DNA of 64,000 bases, taken from assembly GCA_002591725.1 (NCBI GenBank), contig NJAL01000002.1, positions 186,001-250,000 of the forward strand, given 5' to 3'. This DNA is from Candidatus Didemnitutus mandela. Lineage in GTDB: Bacteria > Verrucomicrobiota > Verrucomicrobiia > Opitutales > Opitutaceae. Under the pieces are notes generated by a model. The model worked only from the letters and a program-made list of their open reading frames with translations, made no database searches and was not told where the DNA came from. A program made the position numbers and the translations under genes. Below, one piece after another: positions 41,178 through 50,538 of this stretch (positions within the stretch are counted from its first letter, which is position 1; each line of letters starts with the position of its first letter).

Positions 41178-42533
41178 TCAACAACGCGGCGTCGGGCTTC
41201 GAAGCACCTTTGAGGTTTTGTAGTAGGTTTTAAATTCGTCGCCGAATTTCGCAAGGAAGCTTTGGGTTGGCCAGGAGCAGGCCTCGCCGAAAGCGCAAAT
41301 TGTACGGCCAGGAATCTGGTCGGCGACATCCTTTAGGAGGGCAGCATCGGCTTCGCGAGCTTCGCCGTTAACCATGCGAGTGGTGATTTTTTTCATCCAC
41401 AGCGAGCCTTCGCGACAAGGTGTGCACTGGCCGCAACTTTCGTGCGAATAAAAGGCGTTGATGTTCGCGAGCGCCTCGACCATGTTGACGGAGTCGTCCA
41501 TCACGATCACGCCGCCAGAACCGCCCATTGAGCCGACCATGGCTAGTGAATCGAAGTCCATAGGCACATCTTCGACGGTCCAATCGTAGTCGACCATGTC
41601 GGCGCCAACTTTTCGTTTGCCTTTGAAACGCTCGCCGAAGCGGAGAATTTTTGCAGAAGAGCCGCCGGGAATAACAGCCTTGAATTTCCGACCGGGCAAC
41701 GGACCGCCGCAAACGTCATTAAGCAATTGGCCCATAGTGATCCTGCCAGCTTCGAATTCGTAGTACCCCGGACGCTGCACGTGGCCGGAGACGCAGAAGA
41801 TACGCGTTCCAGTGTTATTTGGCGTTCCAATTTTCGCGTAAGCCTCGCCACCCATGTCGGCAATTTGCTTCACGTGGCAGAGGGTCTCGACGTTATTGAC
41901 GATCGTCGGGCATTGGTAGAGGCCGAGTACCGAAGGGAAATACGGAGGTTTTATGCGCGGGTTGGGGCGCTTGCCTTCGAGCGATTCTATAAGGCCGGTT
42001 TCTTCGCCGCATATGTAGGCGCCAGCGCCGCGATGGATAAAAATGTCACACGAGTAAGCCGTGCCGCAGACGTTCTGGCCGACAAAATTACGCTCACGCG
42101 CCTCCTGAACTGCCTTTTCGAGAATGCGAGCACCGTGCGGCATTTCGCCACGTATGTAGATGTAGGCCTGTTTCACGTTGTTCGCAAAGCAAGAAATCAT
42201 GATGCCCTCGATTAGCTGGTGCGGATCCTTATGAATTATGTATCGATCCTTGAAGGTACCGGGCTCGGATTCGTCAGCATTGGCAATAAGGTAAATCGGC
42301 TTGCTGCTTTTGCGATCGACGAGCGACCACTTCACACCGCAGGGAAAGCCAGCTCCGCCACGACCACGAAGGCCGGATTTTTTTACTTCATCTATTAACT
42401 CCGCCGGCCGACGCGCGGTAGACCGCTTTAACACCTCGTAGCCGCCATGCTTTAGATAGCAGGCGATGTCGTTGCTGTACCCCGGCTCGTCGATGTGGAA
42501 AAAAATAGAGCGACGTTGTTGTGGAGCGGCCAT
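41178..42533 (-). CDS. nuoF: NADH-quinone oxidoreductase subunit F
   Basis: NuoF binds NADH and FMN and holds cluster N3. The 451-residue protein has SGLRGRGGAGFPCGVKWS (FMN/NADH loop), NADESEPGTFKDRYI, GAGAYICGEETGLIESLEGK, and ESCGQCTPCREGSLWM with a later Cys for N3. Carboxy-terminal Cys in TICAFGEACSWP completes the cluster ligands. Length is normal. Unusually for this tight operon, 213 bases separate it from nuoE upstream (see the separate entry). Confidence 0.96.
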   Translation of the reverse strand: MAAPQQRRSIFFHIDEPGYSNDIACYLKHGGYEVLKRSTARRPAELIDEVKKSGLRGRGGAGFPCGVKWSLVDRKSSKPIYLIANADESEPGTFKDRYIIHKDPHQLIEGIMISCFANNVKQAYIYIRGEMPHGARILEKAVQEARERNFVGQNVCGTAYSCDIFIHRGAGAYICGEETGLIESLEGKRPNPRIKPPYFPSVLGLYQCPTIVNNVETLCHVKQIADMGGEAYAKIGTPNNTGTRIFCVSGHVQRPGYYEFEAGRITMGQLLNDVCGGPLPGRKFKAVIPGGSSAKILRFGERFKGKRKVGADMVDYDWTVEDVPMDFDSLAMVGSMGGSGGVIVMDDSVNMVEALANINAFYSHESCGQCTPCREGSLWMKKITTRMVNGEAREADAALLKDVADQIPGRTICAFGEACSWPTQSFLAKFGDEFKTYYKTSKVLRSPTPRC

Positions 42534-42537
42534 TGGT

Positions 42538-42707
42538 TAGTTTTTCTATCGGAGTAAAATTCGATTACATCTGTTCAGCAGGTTACCAGAGTGGTAAATT
42601 ATCACAAAAAGAGCGCCAACAGCAAAGGACCACCGGAGAGGGGTAGTAAGAAGGGCATGAAAATATCACGCCGAGTAAAAAAACTGTAGAATCGGAACGG
42701 TGGTCAT
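42538..42707 (-). pseudogene. Frameshifted small membrane-protein ORF between nuoE and nuoF
   Basis: The nuoE-nuoF gap holds an ATG at 42707 opening MTTVPILQFF. It runs through a seven-T run (plus-strand A's at about 42677-42683) and stops after 13 codons. Removing one T gives an open frame of about 34 codons containing MPFLLPLSGGPLLLALFL, a hydrophobic two-segment peptide. In a third frame the sequence stays open longer (FHALLTTPLRWSFAVGALFV). I do not recognise it. It may be a decayed small gene once carried in the operon, or one read by slippage on the homopolymer. Confidence 0.35.
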
Positions 42708-42746
42708 TTTGATGGCCTCGTTGACAAAGACAAGCGCGACGTAAAA

Positions 42747-43310
42747 TTAAGGTAGCAGCATGTGCAGTAAGCTCGAATTTTGTGGAGAACGCAAATTCTG
42801 AAAAAGGGGGGGGTGTATTTTCGCTTCGCTACGGATTTTTTCGGCAAGCTGCTTCACTTTGGCAACGTCGACCTTCTCGTACAAATCGTCGTCGATCATC
42901 ACGACCGGTCCAGTCCCGCAACTAGCGAGGCATTCTACGAACTCGATGGTGGCATCCCCGCTGGGAGAAATCTCGCCGCAATGACAGCCGAATTCTTTCT
43001 CGAACTGCTCGCAGGCCTTGTAGCCGCCAACGAGCGCACAGGAGAGAGTGCGACAAACCTTAATATGCCGGCGACCGATCGGCTTCTGTCGGAACATCGG
43101 ATAAAACGTGATTACCTCGTAGACATTGATCAGCTGGATTTCGAGTTTCGCAGCAACCCACCCTGTTGTGTCCGGAGGCAGGTAACCGATGTCTTCTTGT
43201 ATCAAGTGAAGAAGCGGCAGTGTAGCGCTGCGCTTTACCGGGTAATGGGTAATGACCTCGTCAATTTTCTTGAGCGTTTCGGGCTTCAGGTTCATTGATG
43301 GGAAAATCAT
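42747..43310 (-). CDS. nuoE: NADH-quinone oxidoreductase subunit E
   Basis: NuoE is the thioredoxin-fold 24-kDa subunit with [2Fe-2S] cluster N1a. The 187-residue product has VYEVITFYPMFRQKP, and the four cluster cysteines Cys86, Cys91 (VCRTLSCAL), Cys127 and Cys131 (ECLASCGTGP). The frame is open upstream into nuoD. I chose the ATG at 43310 because it overlaps the nuoD stop (ATGA); an ATG five codons later (43295) is the alternative. The carboxy end is slightly longer than usual. Confidence 0.94.
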   Translation of the reverse strand: MIFPSMNLKPETLKKIDEVITHYPVKRSATLPLLHLIQEDIGYLPPDTTGWVAAKLEIQLINVYEVITFYPMFRQKPIGRRHIKVCRTLSCALVGGYKACEQFEKEFGCHCGEISPSGDATIEFVECLASCGTGPVVMIDDDLYEKVDVAKVKQLAEKIRSEAKIHPPLFQNLRSPQNSSLLHMLLP

Positions 43311-44542
43311 CGGTCGCATTCGCCCATGACAAAGTCGAGCGATCCAAGAATGGAGACAACATCGGAAACAAGGTTGCCAACGCAGAGTTTCGGAAGGATG
43401 GACAAATTGCAGAACGAGGGGCTGCGGATCTTCAGGCGCCACGGCACGCCGCCGCCCTTACTAACAACAAAAAAACCGAGCAGGCCCTTTGGAGCCTCGC
43501 CTTCGAAATAAACTTCGCCCAACGGCATCTGCGGGCCTTCGGTCACGATCATGAAACTATTGATCAACTCCTCCATCGATGTAAGGATCTTTTCTTTTTG
43601 CGGCGCAAAAATCCGGCGCGCGTCTTCGCAATACCAGCTACCAGCTGGGAAGTTTTTTATGGCCTGCTTGATAATTTTCACAGACTGTTTCATCTCTTCA
43701 CCACGGCAGAGATAACGGTCGTAGCAGTCACCCTTCGAACCGACAGGCACGTCGAAATCGTATTGGTCGTAGCCCCAGTAGGGACGATCCTTGCGCGCAT
43801 CCATTGAGACACCAGTACCGCGGAGGTTCGGGCCGCTCAAGCCGTAGCTTATCGCATCCTTCTTCGAAATGACGCCGATATCCACGGTACGGTCCATAAA
43901 AATTTTGTTACGCGAGAGTAACCCGAGAATTTCTTCGAGAATCGGCGGAAACTGGGTACAGAAAACGCCAACTTCTTCAAGCCAGCCCGCCGGTAAATCG
44001 CGCGATACGCCACCGATACGACTATAGCTCGTGGTAAATCGAGCGCCCGTGAGCTTCTCAAAAAGCGTGTAGAGCTTCTCGCGTTCCGTAAAACAATACA
44101 TGAACACTGTCCATGCACCGACATCCATGCCGTAGGCACCAAGGCTCATTAGATGAGCGGAAATGCGAGCCATCTCGGAGGTGACAACGCGAATCGCATC
44201 GACCCGCTCCGGCATCTTGAGTTCGGAGAGTTGCTCCACGGCGTGGGCGTAAATTGCATTGTTCGCCAGCGGAGCGAGATAATCCAGCCGGTCCGTGTAG
44301 GGAACGAACTGGTTGTATGTCATGTTCTCAGCGATCTTTTCGTCGCCGCGATGCAGGTAGCCAACAACAGGATCGGCCTTCGTAACAGTCTCGCCATCGA
44401 TCTCGAATTGAATACGCAACACGCCGTGCGTCGACGGATGCGACGGACCCATGGAGATCGACATCTTTTCGTGACCAAACTCCTGGGGGGGATTCTCCGC
44501 GATCTTTTGGCCTGCCTCAGGAAAAATATGCTCGGTAGTCAT
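43307..44542 (-). CDS. nuoD: NADH-quinone oxidoreductase subunit D
   Basis: NuoD is the 49-kDa subunit that forms the quinone head-group site with NuoB. The 411-residue product has SMGPSHPSTHGVLRIQFEID (family signature with the quinone-site His), YLHRGDEKIAENMTYNQFVPY, GARFTTSYSRIGGVSRDLP, and the ending RLKIRSPSFCNLSILP with SDVVSILGSLDFVMGECDR. It is separate from nuoC here, not fused as in E. coli. It starts 7 bases after the nuoC stop. Confidence 0.96.
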   Translation of the reverse strand: MTTEHIFPEAGQKIAENPPQEFGHEKMSISMGPSHPSTHGVLRIQFEIDGETVTKADPVVGYLHRGDEKIAENMTYNQFVPYTDRLDYLAPLANNAIYAHAVEQLSELKMPERVDAIRVVTSEMARISAHLMSLGAYGMDVGAWTVFMYCFTEREKLYTLFEKLTGARFTTSYSRIGGVSRDLPAGWLEEVGVFCTQFPPILEEILGLLSRNKIFMDRTVDIGVISKKDAISYGLSGPNLRGTGVSMDARKDRPYWGYDQYDFDVPVGSKGDCYDRYLCRGEEMKQSVKIIKQAIKNFPAGSWYCEDARRIFAPQKEKILTSMEELINSFMIVTEGPQMPLGEVYFEGEAPKGLLGFFVVSKGGGVPWRLKIRSPSFCNLSILPKLCVGNLVSDVVSILGSLDFVMGECDR

Positions 44543-44549
44543 GGTTGAT

Positions 44550-45191
44550 TTAATCGTTTTTCGGCTTTTCGCAGCCCTCGCTCCATGCTTCGTCCTTCGC
44601 CCGCGGTTCAGCTTCGCTCATCGGCTTGCCGGCTTTCGACACGAAGGGACCGCCATCCATGGGCGCCGAGACAAGACCAGACTTCGTCTCGGCGGAAATC
44701 TCGGGATCAGGCAATTCGGCGGGCAGACCTGCGAGTGGGAATTCCTTTCTCAGCGGATAGTAGGGATAGCCTTCCCACATCAAGATGCGCCGCAGATCGG
44801 GGTGGCCTTCAAACTTCACACCGAGCAAGTCGAAGCACTCGCGCTCGTGCCAGTTGGCACCCGCCCAAAGTTTAATCGCCGAAGGAGCAACGGGATCAGC
44901 ATTGTCCAGACAATCAGCAGCAACCCGCACAAAGCCATGCTTGGTGCTCGAATATAGATGCCATACAACGGTAAAACGCTTCGATGCATAGGCGCTCCAA
45001 TCGATCGCCGTAACATCGGCCAGATAGTCGTAGCCCTGTTCTTCGCGAAGGAATTGCAGCAGAGCGAGAACCTCACCAATAGGAACATTGACCGATGGGT
45101 GGTCGGTACTCGGGCGCGGCATTGCCGTACTGAATCTTATCTGCACAGCGGCAATTACGTCGGCGTGTGCAGTCGTCGGATGTGTGTTCAA
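44550..45191 (-). CDS. nuoC: NADH-quinone oxidoreductase subunit C
   Basis: NuoC is the 30-kDa peripheral-arm subunit. The product shows [42 protein letters not shown] and the signature [20 protein letters not shown]. Homology to NuoC starts before the first ATG (45122). The best start is a TTG at 45191, whose bases overlap the nuoB stop (TTGA). It gives 213 residues including [20 protein letters not shown], which matches the usual amino terminus. A longer open frame beyond that only runs through nuoB. The carboxy tail is extended and charged. Confidence 0.9.
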   Translation of the reverse strand: MNTHPTTAHADVIAAVQIRFSTAMPRPSTDHPSVNVPIGEVLALLQFLREEQGYDYLADVTAIDWSAYASKRFTVVWHLYSSTKHGFVRVAADCLDNADPVAPSAIKLWAGANWHERECFDLLGVKFEGHPDLRRILMWEGYPYYPLRKEFPLAGLPAELPDPEISAETKSGLVSAPMDGGPFVSKAGKPMSEAEPRAKDEAWSEGCEKPKND

Positions 45192-45700
45192 ACTTGTTGA
45201 AGAAGACAGGACATCGCACGCTGGCGTTTGATCTTGGCTTGCAACTTCATCAGAGCATCCAACAGCGCTTCCGGACGCGGGGGACAGCCGCTCACGTAAA
45301 CATCGACGGGAATGATTCGATCGACGCCTTGCAGGGTCGCGTAACTTCGATACATACCACCTGTGCTGGCGCAAGCGCCCATGGCGATTGCCCATTTCGG
45401 AGCGGCCATTTGATCGTAAATGCGGCGGACAACAGCCGCCATTTTATAGGTAACGGTGCCAGCCACGATCATGCAGTCGGACTGACGGGGCGAAAAGCGC
45501 ATAACTTCAGCACCGAAGCGGGCAATATCGTATCGGCTGGAGGCCGCGGCCATGAGCTCGATCGCGCAACACGCGAGACCCATTGGCATGGGCCACATCG
45601 AATTAGCGCGAATCCAATTGATGGCTGCATCGGCCCGTGTGACCACAACATCACCTTCTATTTTGTTGCTGTAAGCGAGCTCTTTTTTAGCGAAAAGCAT
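45188..45700 (-). CDS. nuoB: NADH-quinone oxidoreductase subunit B
   Basis: NuoB carries the terminal [4Fe-4S] cluster N2 that reduces quinone. The 170-residue product has the ligands Cys44-Cys45 ([10 protein letters not shown]), Cys110 ([11 protein letters not shown]) and Cys139 ([11 protein letters not shown]). An upstream ATG at 45769 adds 23 residues without homology, so the ATG at 45700 is preferred. It is the first gene of the operon as preserved. nuoA, which normally precedes it, is not present in the 1.6 kb upstream; that stretch holds two-component-system relics. No Shine-Dalgarno site is visible. Confidence 0.95.
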   Translation of the reverse strand: MLFAKKELAYSNKIEGDVVVTRADAAINWIRANSMWPMPMGLACCAIELMAAASSRYDIARFGAEVMRFSPRQSDCMIVAGTVTYKMAAVVRRIYDQMAAPKWAIAMGACASTGGMYRSYATLQGVDRIIPVDVYVSGCPPRPEALLDALMKLQAKIKRQRAMSCLLQQV

Positions 45701-45808
45701 ATGATAAAAATTTCTCTTATTTATTTCTAGAAAGAGAGAGGTTTTGCAAGAATTTAAAAAGTGTACCATTCCCGAGCCCTTTCGGAGAGGGCCTGAAAAA
45801 ATTGTTCT

Positions 45809-46290
45809 TTAGGTGCCCCCCGCAATCGCCGGCAAGGCAACCGATTGTTGCGCACAAAATAAGCCGAGTGGCGGCTCATTAAACACAGCCCCCAAATACA
45901 CCCAGTTCACATACCAACCTCGGTAAATAAAATCCTGGAAACTGATCGGCTTCACCACGTAAGCACTGACACCGAACTTATTTATTTTATACGTACAAGC
46001 GATATCGCTTTCCATCATTCGAAAAGGTGAGTATCATGGCCAAATTCGTGCCAAAAATTGACTCCTCTTCTCTTTGATGCGCTCGAACAACTTCAATGCC
46101 ATCGATTCTGAAAACTTCGTATTGAGCAACACCACAGTATGGTTTCCGCGGTTTTCCAACGCTCGCTTTGGGAAAATGGCCTGTCTTAGGAAATGGTCGA
46201 TCGCCTGGACGCCATCGCAGACGGCGATCATCTCTTTGTCAAAATCCGTCTTGTCTTGACAAGCGTACGCAACATCAGATCGAATTCGTG
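45809..46290 (-). pseudogene. Rcp1-type response regulator remnant
   Basis: Minus-strand frames give, in order, VCDGVQAIDHFLRQ, TVVLLNTKFSESMALKLFER (where the usual phosphoacceptor LLDxKLP reads LLNTKF), a lost middle, then VSAYVVKPISFQDF and FNEPP. This is the standalone receiver family that usually pairs with phytochrome-like or PAS histidine kinases. The phosphoacceptor Asp appears as Asn, and the frame is broken at least twice. It lies directly downstream of the kinase relic, as expected for a pair. Confidence 0.75.
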
Positions 46291-46300
46291 GGGTTATCTG

Positions 46301-47370
46301 TTACCCTTGAACCAGCAGGATTTCTTTTAACGTGGGGGAACCAAATTTTTTGGCGGATGATTGGCAGCAAAGGAAAAGTAATTTCTTCATTTGGCTAGCC
46401 TCTCGGCCCAGATGCAGCCTCCGTAAAATTCGATAATGTGTCGCGCCGGTCGCAAGACCCGAAAATTGCTCGTTTGAATGCAAACTCTGAAAAGCCCCAA
46501 AAGCTTCTTGATCTTCATTCAACCTGATTCATACAAAGGCCGGAGCCCTTGTTCTCAACGCTAATGGCGAAGTTGTCCGCATCCTCATTGGAGGGGCGGT
46601 ATTCTTCTAACCCGTTCACACTTCGCGGTATATTTCACGGCGTTTTCCGCCAAGTTCTGCAGCACGAACTGCAGCAAAACCGAATCGCCGGTAGCAGGTT
46701 GAAAGAGGCTCAGCGGCCAAAACAATATTTGCTCCCTGCTTCCCTGAGGTGGCATCTCGACGGTATCTTCGTATGTGCCAGAAAGGTGTACGTAGATCGT
46801 TATAAACCGCGTGAAACAACGCTTGGTTCATGCATTGCAACTCTGCCAGCAACTGCGCTTTCTCGGCCCGTCTGGCGCAGCACGATATCGATGATCACCC
46901 ATCGTGTCGCCAAGCCAGCATTCGGGGCGGCAGCGAAGCGGTCTTCTTCCGCGAATTAAAGTTCTTGCGGAGATACATCTGTATTTGCGCACCGCGTGGG
47001 CGGAGCTTTTTACGGGTTTCCTCCCCAAGAACAAAGACTTTCACCTGATCGACACAAAACCAGAACAAATAACGATGCTTGGTCTACCAAGTCGCAATCG
47101 CCAGCAGACCGGCGCATAACGGCACGGCTGCAGCGATTTCGGGAAGCTGTATTGGCAGCTCATGTGTCCATGAAAACGCTGCCAGCACAACGAGGCCCAG
47201 CCCAATCGCACAAAGCCAGAACTTTTCGAACGGCAGCCAGCCAAATTTTCTCCAACCCCTGCCGCCAAGCGGCTCACCAGAAATCGCTGACTGCCTGCCT
47301 CTGAGATTGCCAGCCATAAAACCCACCAGCTTCGCTTCGTAGGTAACTCGATCCAGATCAAGACCCCACT
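46301..47370 (-). pseudogene. Membrane sensor histidine kinase remnant
   Basis: The amino-terminal part (about 47080-47330) is hydrophobic with LCAIGLGLVVLAAF and PEIAAAVPLCAGLLAI, suggesting membrane helices. Then LQCMNQALFHAVYNDLRTPF (about 46800-46850) is an H-box in which the usual SHDLRTPL has become YNDLRTPF. VLLQFVLQNLAENAVKYTAK (about 46630-46690) is the N-box. RHIIEFYGGCIWAER (about 46400-46445) follows the G-boxes. Stops and shifts separate all of these. Its partner regulator relic follows immediately. Confidence 0.75.
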
Positions 47371-47547
47371 ACGCTACCAGACTATTCATACTAAGCATGG
47401 GGGTTCGCAGTGCAAGCATTTTAATAACATTGTTCAGTTAAAAAATAAGGGTCTTCGGCAATTCTCGAACAAAACTTATGAGGCTTTATTTATCTGCTTT
47501 ATTTAGATAGTTAGATAGATTTATGGTAGCTGACAATTAAGGCTCGA

Positions 47548-48240
47548 TCAGGTGCGAAATAAGCCCGGAAGCCCAAGCCCCCCATTCATCACGACAACGA
47601 TTTCCATGACAAACGACAAGGAGTCGCTCAGCAAAAACAGAGAGTGCTGTGCAAATCCGGCGCCTCGTCGAAGCGTTTGAAAAGTGTTTTCGCCAGTGCC
47701 GATTAGCCGCACGGTATCGGTGTGCAGTCCTTGTTGAACAGCAACCACCAATTCTGGCTCTACGATGGGGAAGCCAGGCGCCACCGCGTTTACACGACCC
47801 CCGCTACCAAATTTCATCGCCATCTCCACCCACAACCAGCTACCAATGGAATTGTCGACCGCTGTCTATCGCGTTCGGATAGCCGATGACGCACGTGATG
47901 TCCTGCATCGATGCCATCGAGGAAAAATTAAAGGTATTGCTGGCCCTCTGCGCCGCGAAGCATTTTTGCGAACACCAACAAGAAACGGCAGTTCCATCGA
48001 GATTCAATCCGACGACCTAGCGGTAGGCCGAGAGATCGCGAAACGTCTTGTCGAGTATGATAGCCCCACCAGCAGCGTCCACAAATGCGCAGAAATGCCC
48101 GAATTCGCCAGCCACTCCATCGATAACTTTTCCAGTCCCGCACGATCCTGCATATCGCAGGGAAAGGCCAGCTCCTAAACAGGCCCACTCTTCGTATCCA
48201 CCAACGCCTTGTGGAGTAGAAGCTGGTCGCATCTAAGAAA
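47548..48240 (-). pseudogene. Short-chain dehydrogenase/reductase remnant
   Basis: The carboxy-terminal half reads GRVNAVAPGFPIVEPELV, then a FLLSDSLSFVMEIVVVMNGG ending (47560-47800), typical of SDR oxidoreductases that finish in SFVTGxxxxVDGG. Upstream pieces EFGHFCAFVDAAGGAIILDK and VVGLNLDGTAV (about 48000-48130) match the NAG-motif region and following helix, with the NAG as DAAG. The catalytic SxnYxxxK block and the amino-terminal glycine loop are not readable in one frame. Substrate is unknown. Confidence 0.7.
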
Positions 48241-48459
48241 AACAGCGTTGATACTTTATTCCTCAAGATAACGAATTGACGAGTACACCGGATCGCGCCC
48301 GTAACAACAATGAATTTACTGCTGAGATCGAAAAGGGGAAAAGCAGGAACAGAAACGCAACTGCTTTCGTTTTTCCCGAGCAGCCTAGTAACTCAAAAGT
48401 TTGCCACGCTTCGAATTCATTTTGCAATCCATTATCAAGCTCAGATGGGCCTGGCAAGC

Positions 48460-48547
48460 TGGCGGAGAGGGTGGGATTCGAACCCACGTTAAGTTTCCCT
48501 AAACCGCATTTCGAGTGCGGCGCATTCAACCACTCTGCCACCTCTCC
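48460..48547 (-). tRNA. tRNA-Ser (anticodon CGA)
   Basis: The minus strand gives an 88-nt class II tRNA with encoded CCA. The acceptor stem is GGAGAGG/CCTCTCC with discriminator G. The anticodon arm CGCA-CTCGAAA-TGCG has anticodon CGA (reads TCG, Ser). A long variable arm (TTAGGGAAACTTAA) follows, then T arm GTGGG TTCGAAT CCCAC. All stems pair well. Confidence 0.95.
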
Positions 48548-49058
48548 AAAAGCGTAGTAGTATGAGGAGCCAACCGTCGCTAAAAAATAGGCTCTCCGGC
48601 GCAAAACGGAAGCGAAAAATTTGACCTCCTTCGGGGCTATTCCACCCTCAGCGCCACGTGTCATCCGTGTTCCGTTTTTCGGCAATTGCTCGAGCGCTAA
48701 GAAATACAACATCGCGAACTGCCAACTCGTAAAAGGCGATGGAGAGTCACCAGAGCATCAGGATGCCTAAAACCAGGCCTTTAACGTCACCACCACTGGC
48801 CTACAACGCCGCCGTGAGGGGGAGAAAGGCCGATGATGGCATAATTTACCGCCAGAACATTGATGATATCCCCCCCAGAACTTGAGTTCGAAGCCGAAGT
48901 TTGTACAAGCGCAGTTCATCTCGAAGAGTTCCGGCTTTATGAAAAAATATCTTTACCCCTGCAGTTGATGATGTTATATCTTATTATAATTTTTTAAAAA
49001 ATTTAATAATTTTAAAACCTACCCAGGAGGGACTTTGTGAAGGAAGCTTTGTCTGTGT
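48548..49058. other. Spacer between tRNA-Ser and tsf
   Basis: No gene recognised. Bases 48960-49020 are strongly A/T-rich directly after the tsf stop (minus strand sense) and could hold a transcription end, but no G/C hairpin is present. Confidence 0.5.
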
Positions 49059-49652
49059 TCAGACGCCAAGCTGGTAGCGCGTGAAGCGACGAACCTGAAT
49101 ATTTTCTCCGATACGCGCAATGTTTTCGGTTAGGACATCCTTTATGGTCTTCTCGCCCTTCGGGTCTTTCACGAACGGTTGGTCGAGGAGGCACACCTGC
49201 GAGTAGTATTTCTCGAGCTTGCCCTCGATGATCTTCTGCACGAAAGCAGGCGGTTTGCCGACGAGTTGTGCGGCAGCTATGTCTCGTTCCTTTGCCAGGT
49301 CTGCCTCGGACACATCTTCGCGGCGTACGTAGGTCGGGCTAACAGCGGCGATCTGCAGACATATGTCGCGGCAGATCGACTTGAAGTCGTCCGTCTTGGC
49401 CACAAAATCAGTTTCGCAATTCACTTCGACAAGGACACCAACGCGGCCACCAATATGGATGTAAGATTCAACCAAGCCTTCGGACGTGGAACGGGCTGCC
49501 TTTTTCGCGGCCGAAGAAGCGCCTTTTTTGCGAAGTATAGTCTCGGCCTGATCCATGTTGCCTTGGGCTTCATCGAGTGCTTTTTTACAGTTGAGCAAAC
49601 CCGCTCCGGTCTTTTCGCGGAGCTGGGACACCGTGCTTGCAGTAATGGGCAT
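49059..49652 (-). CDS. tsf: Elongation factor Ts, short form
   Basis: EF-Ts exchanges GDP for GTP on EF-Tu. The 197-residue product has the amino-terminal UBA-like domain with LREKTGAGLLNCKKALDEA and the family's TDFVAKTDDFKSICRDICLQ core (the conserved Asp-Phe pair that inserts into EF-Tu). It then has a single core repeat and the ending LLDQPFVKDPKGEKTIKDVL. At 197 residues it is the short type seen in Thermus and some other phyla, not the 283-residue E. coli form. It follows rpsB by 10 bases, the usual pair. Confidence 0.96.
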   Translation of the reverse strand: MPITASTVSQLREKTGAGLLNCKKALDEAQGNMDQAETILRKKGASSAAKKAARSTSEGLVESYIHIGGRVGVLVEVNCETDFVAKTDDFKSICRDICLQIAAVSPTYVRREDVSEADLAKERDIAAAQLVGKPPAFVQKIIEGKLEKYYSQVCLLDQPFVKDPKGEKTIKDVLTENIARIGENIQVRRFTRYQLGV

Positions 49653-49662
49653 AGCTTAGCTT

Positions 49663-50538
49663 TTAAGGGTTAAACGTCGCCGGTTCTGAGTGTGGAATTT
49701 TTGGCAATGAAGCAGGCCTGGTATTTACGGGTGCGTCGGCAGTCTTCTCTCCAGACTTTTCATCCCCGGTTGGAGCTTCCACTATGGTGCTCTCAACGGG
49801 GGAAGCAGCGTCAAACTTCTCGGTTTGAACGCTTGCGGTGGTGGTGCCGCGCGACTGGTGTTGCGTCAGGCCCTTTTGGATCGCCTCCACTATTACATCG
49901 AGGACAATGCGAATCGACTTGGTGGCATCGTCATTACCCGGGATAGGGTGGGTGAGAAGCGTTGGATCGGAATTCGTGTCGAACAGACCGACCGACGGAA
50001 TTTTAACACGACGGGCTTCGAGGATGGCGACTTCTTCGTAATTAGTGTCCACAACAAACAGCGCGCCAGGCAGGCCGGTAATTCCGGTGATGCCATCGAA
50101 ATTACGGGTCATCCGGGCCATTTCACGTCGGATAGCAGATTCTTCTTTGGAAGAGAGCTTCGCGAGCTCGCCGCTTACATCGGCCGCCTGATATTTTTTA
50201 AACTTCGCAAGAGACTTCTTGATAGTCTCGAAATTGGTTAGCATGCCACCCATCCAGCGGGTAGTAATGTAGGGCATTCTAGTGGCGTCTGCCGCTTCGC
50301 GGATCGGCTCTTGCGCCTGACGCTTGGTACCGACGAACAGCACCTCGCCGCCGCTGGCAACGAGGGCTTCGATAAACGATATAGCTTTTTCGAGTGCCGC
50401 GTACGTCTTTTCCAAGTCGATTATGGTGATCCCCTGGCGATGGCCGAAAACGTATGGTTTAGAGCGAGGGTTCCAGCGCTTGGTTTGGTGCCCGAGATGG
50501 ACACCTGCATCGAGCAGGTCTTTCGGAGTGACGTTCAT
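49663..50538 (-). CDS. rpsB: 30S ribosomal protein S2 with carboxy-terminal extension
   Basis: S2 is a late-assembling small-subunit protein at the head-body junction. The 291-residue product has LLDAGVHLGHQTKRWNPRSK, YVFGHRQGITIIDLEKTY, FVGTKRQAQEPIREAA, RWMGGMLTNFETIKKSL and PSVGLFDTNSDPTLLTHPIP, with the usual GNDDATKSIRIVLDVI. The family normally ends near residue 235. Here about 50 further residues rich in Thr, Ala, Glu and Pro follow, likely disordered. It heads the rpsB-tsf pair. pyrH-frr, which often follow tsf, are 36 kb away on the opposite strand. Confidence 0.97.
   Translation of the reverse strand: MNVTPKDLLDAGVHLGHQTKRWNPRSKPYVFGHRQGITIIDLEKTYAALEKAISFIEALVASGGEVLFVGTKRQAQEPIREAADATRMPYITTRWMGGMLTNFETIKKSLAKFKKYQAADVSGELAKLSSKEESAIRREMARMTRNFDGITGITGLPGALFVVDTNYEEVAILEARRVKIPSVGLFDTNSDPTLLTHPIPGNDDATKSIRIVLDVIVEAIQKGLTQHQSRGTTTASVQTEKFDAASPVESTIVEAPTGDEKSGEKTADAPVNTRPASLPKIPHSEPATFNP

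Noticed and set aside
45701-45769. Longer NuoB start at 45769
   Set aside because: The extra 23 residues have no NuoB homology and the core starts normally at 45700.
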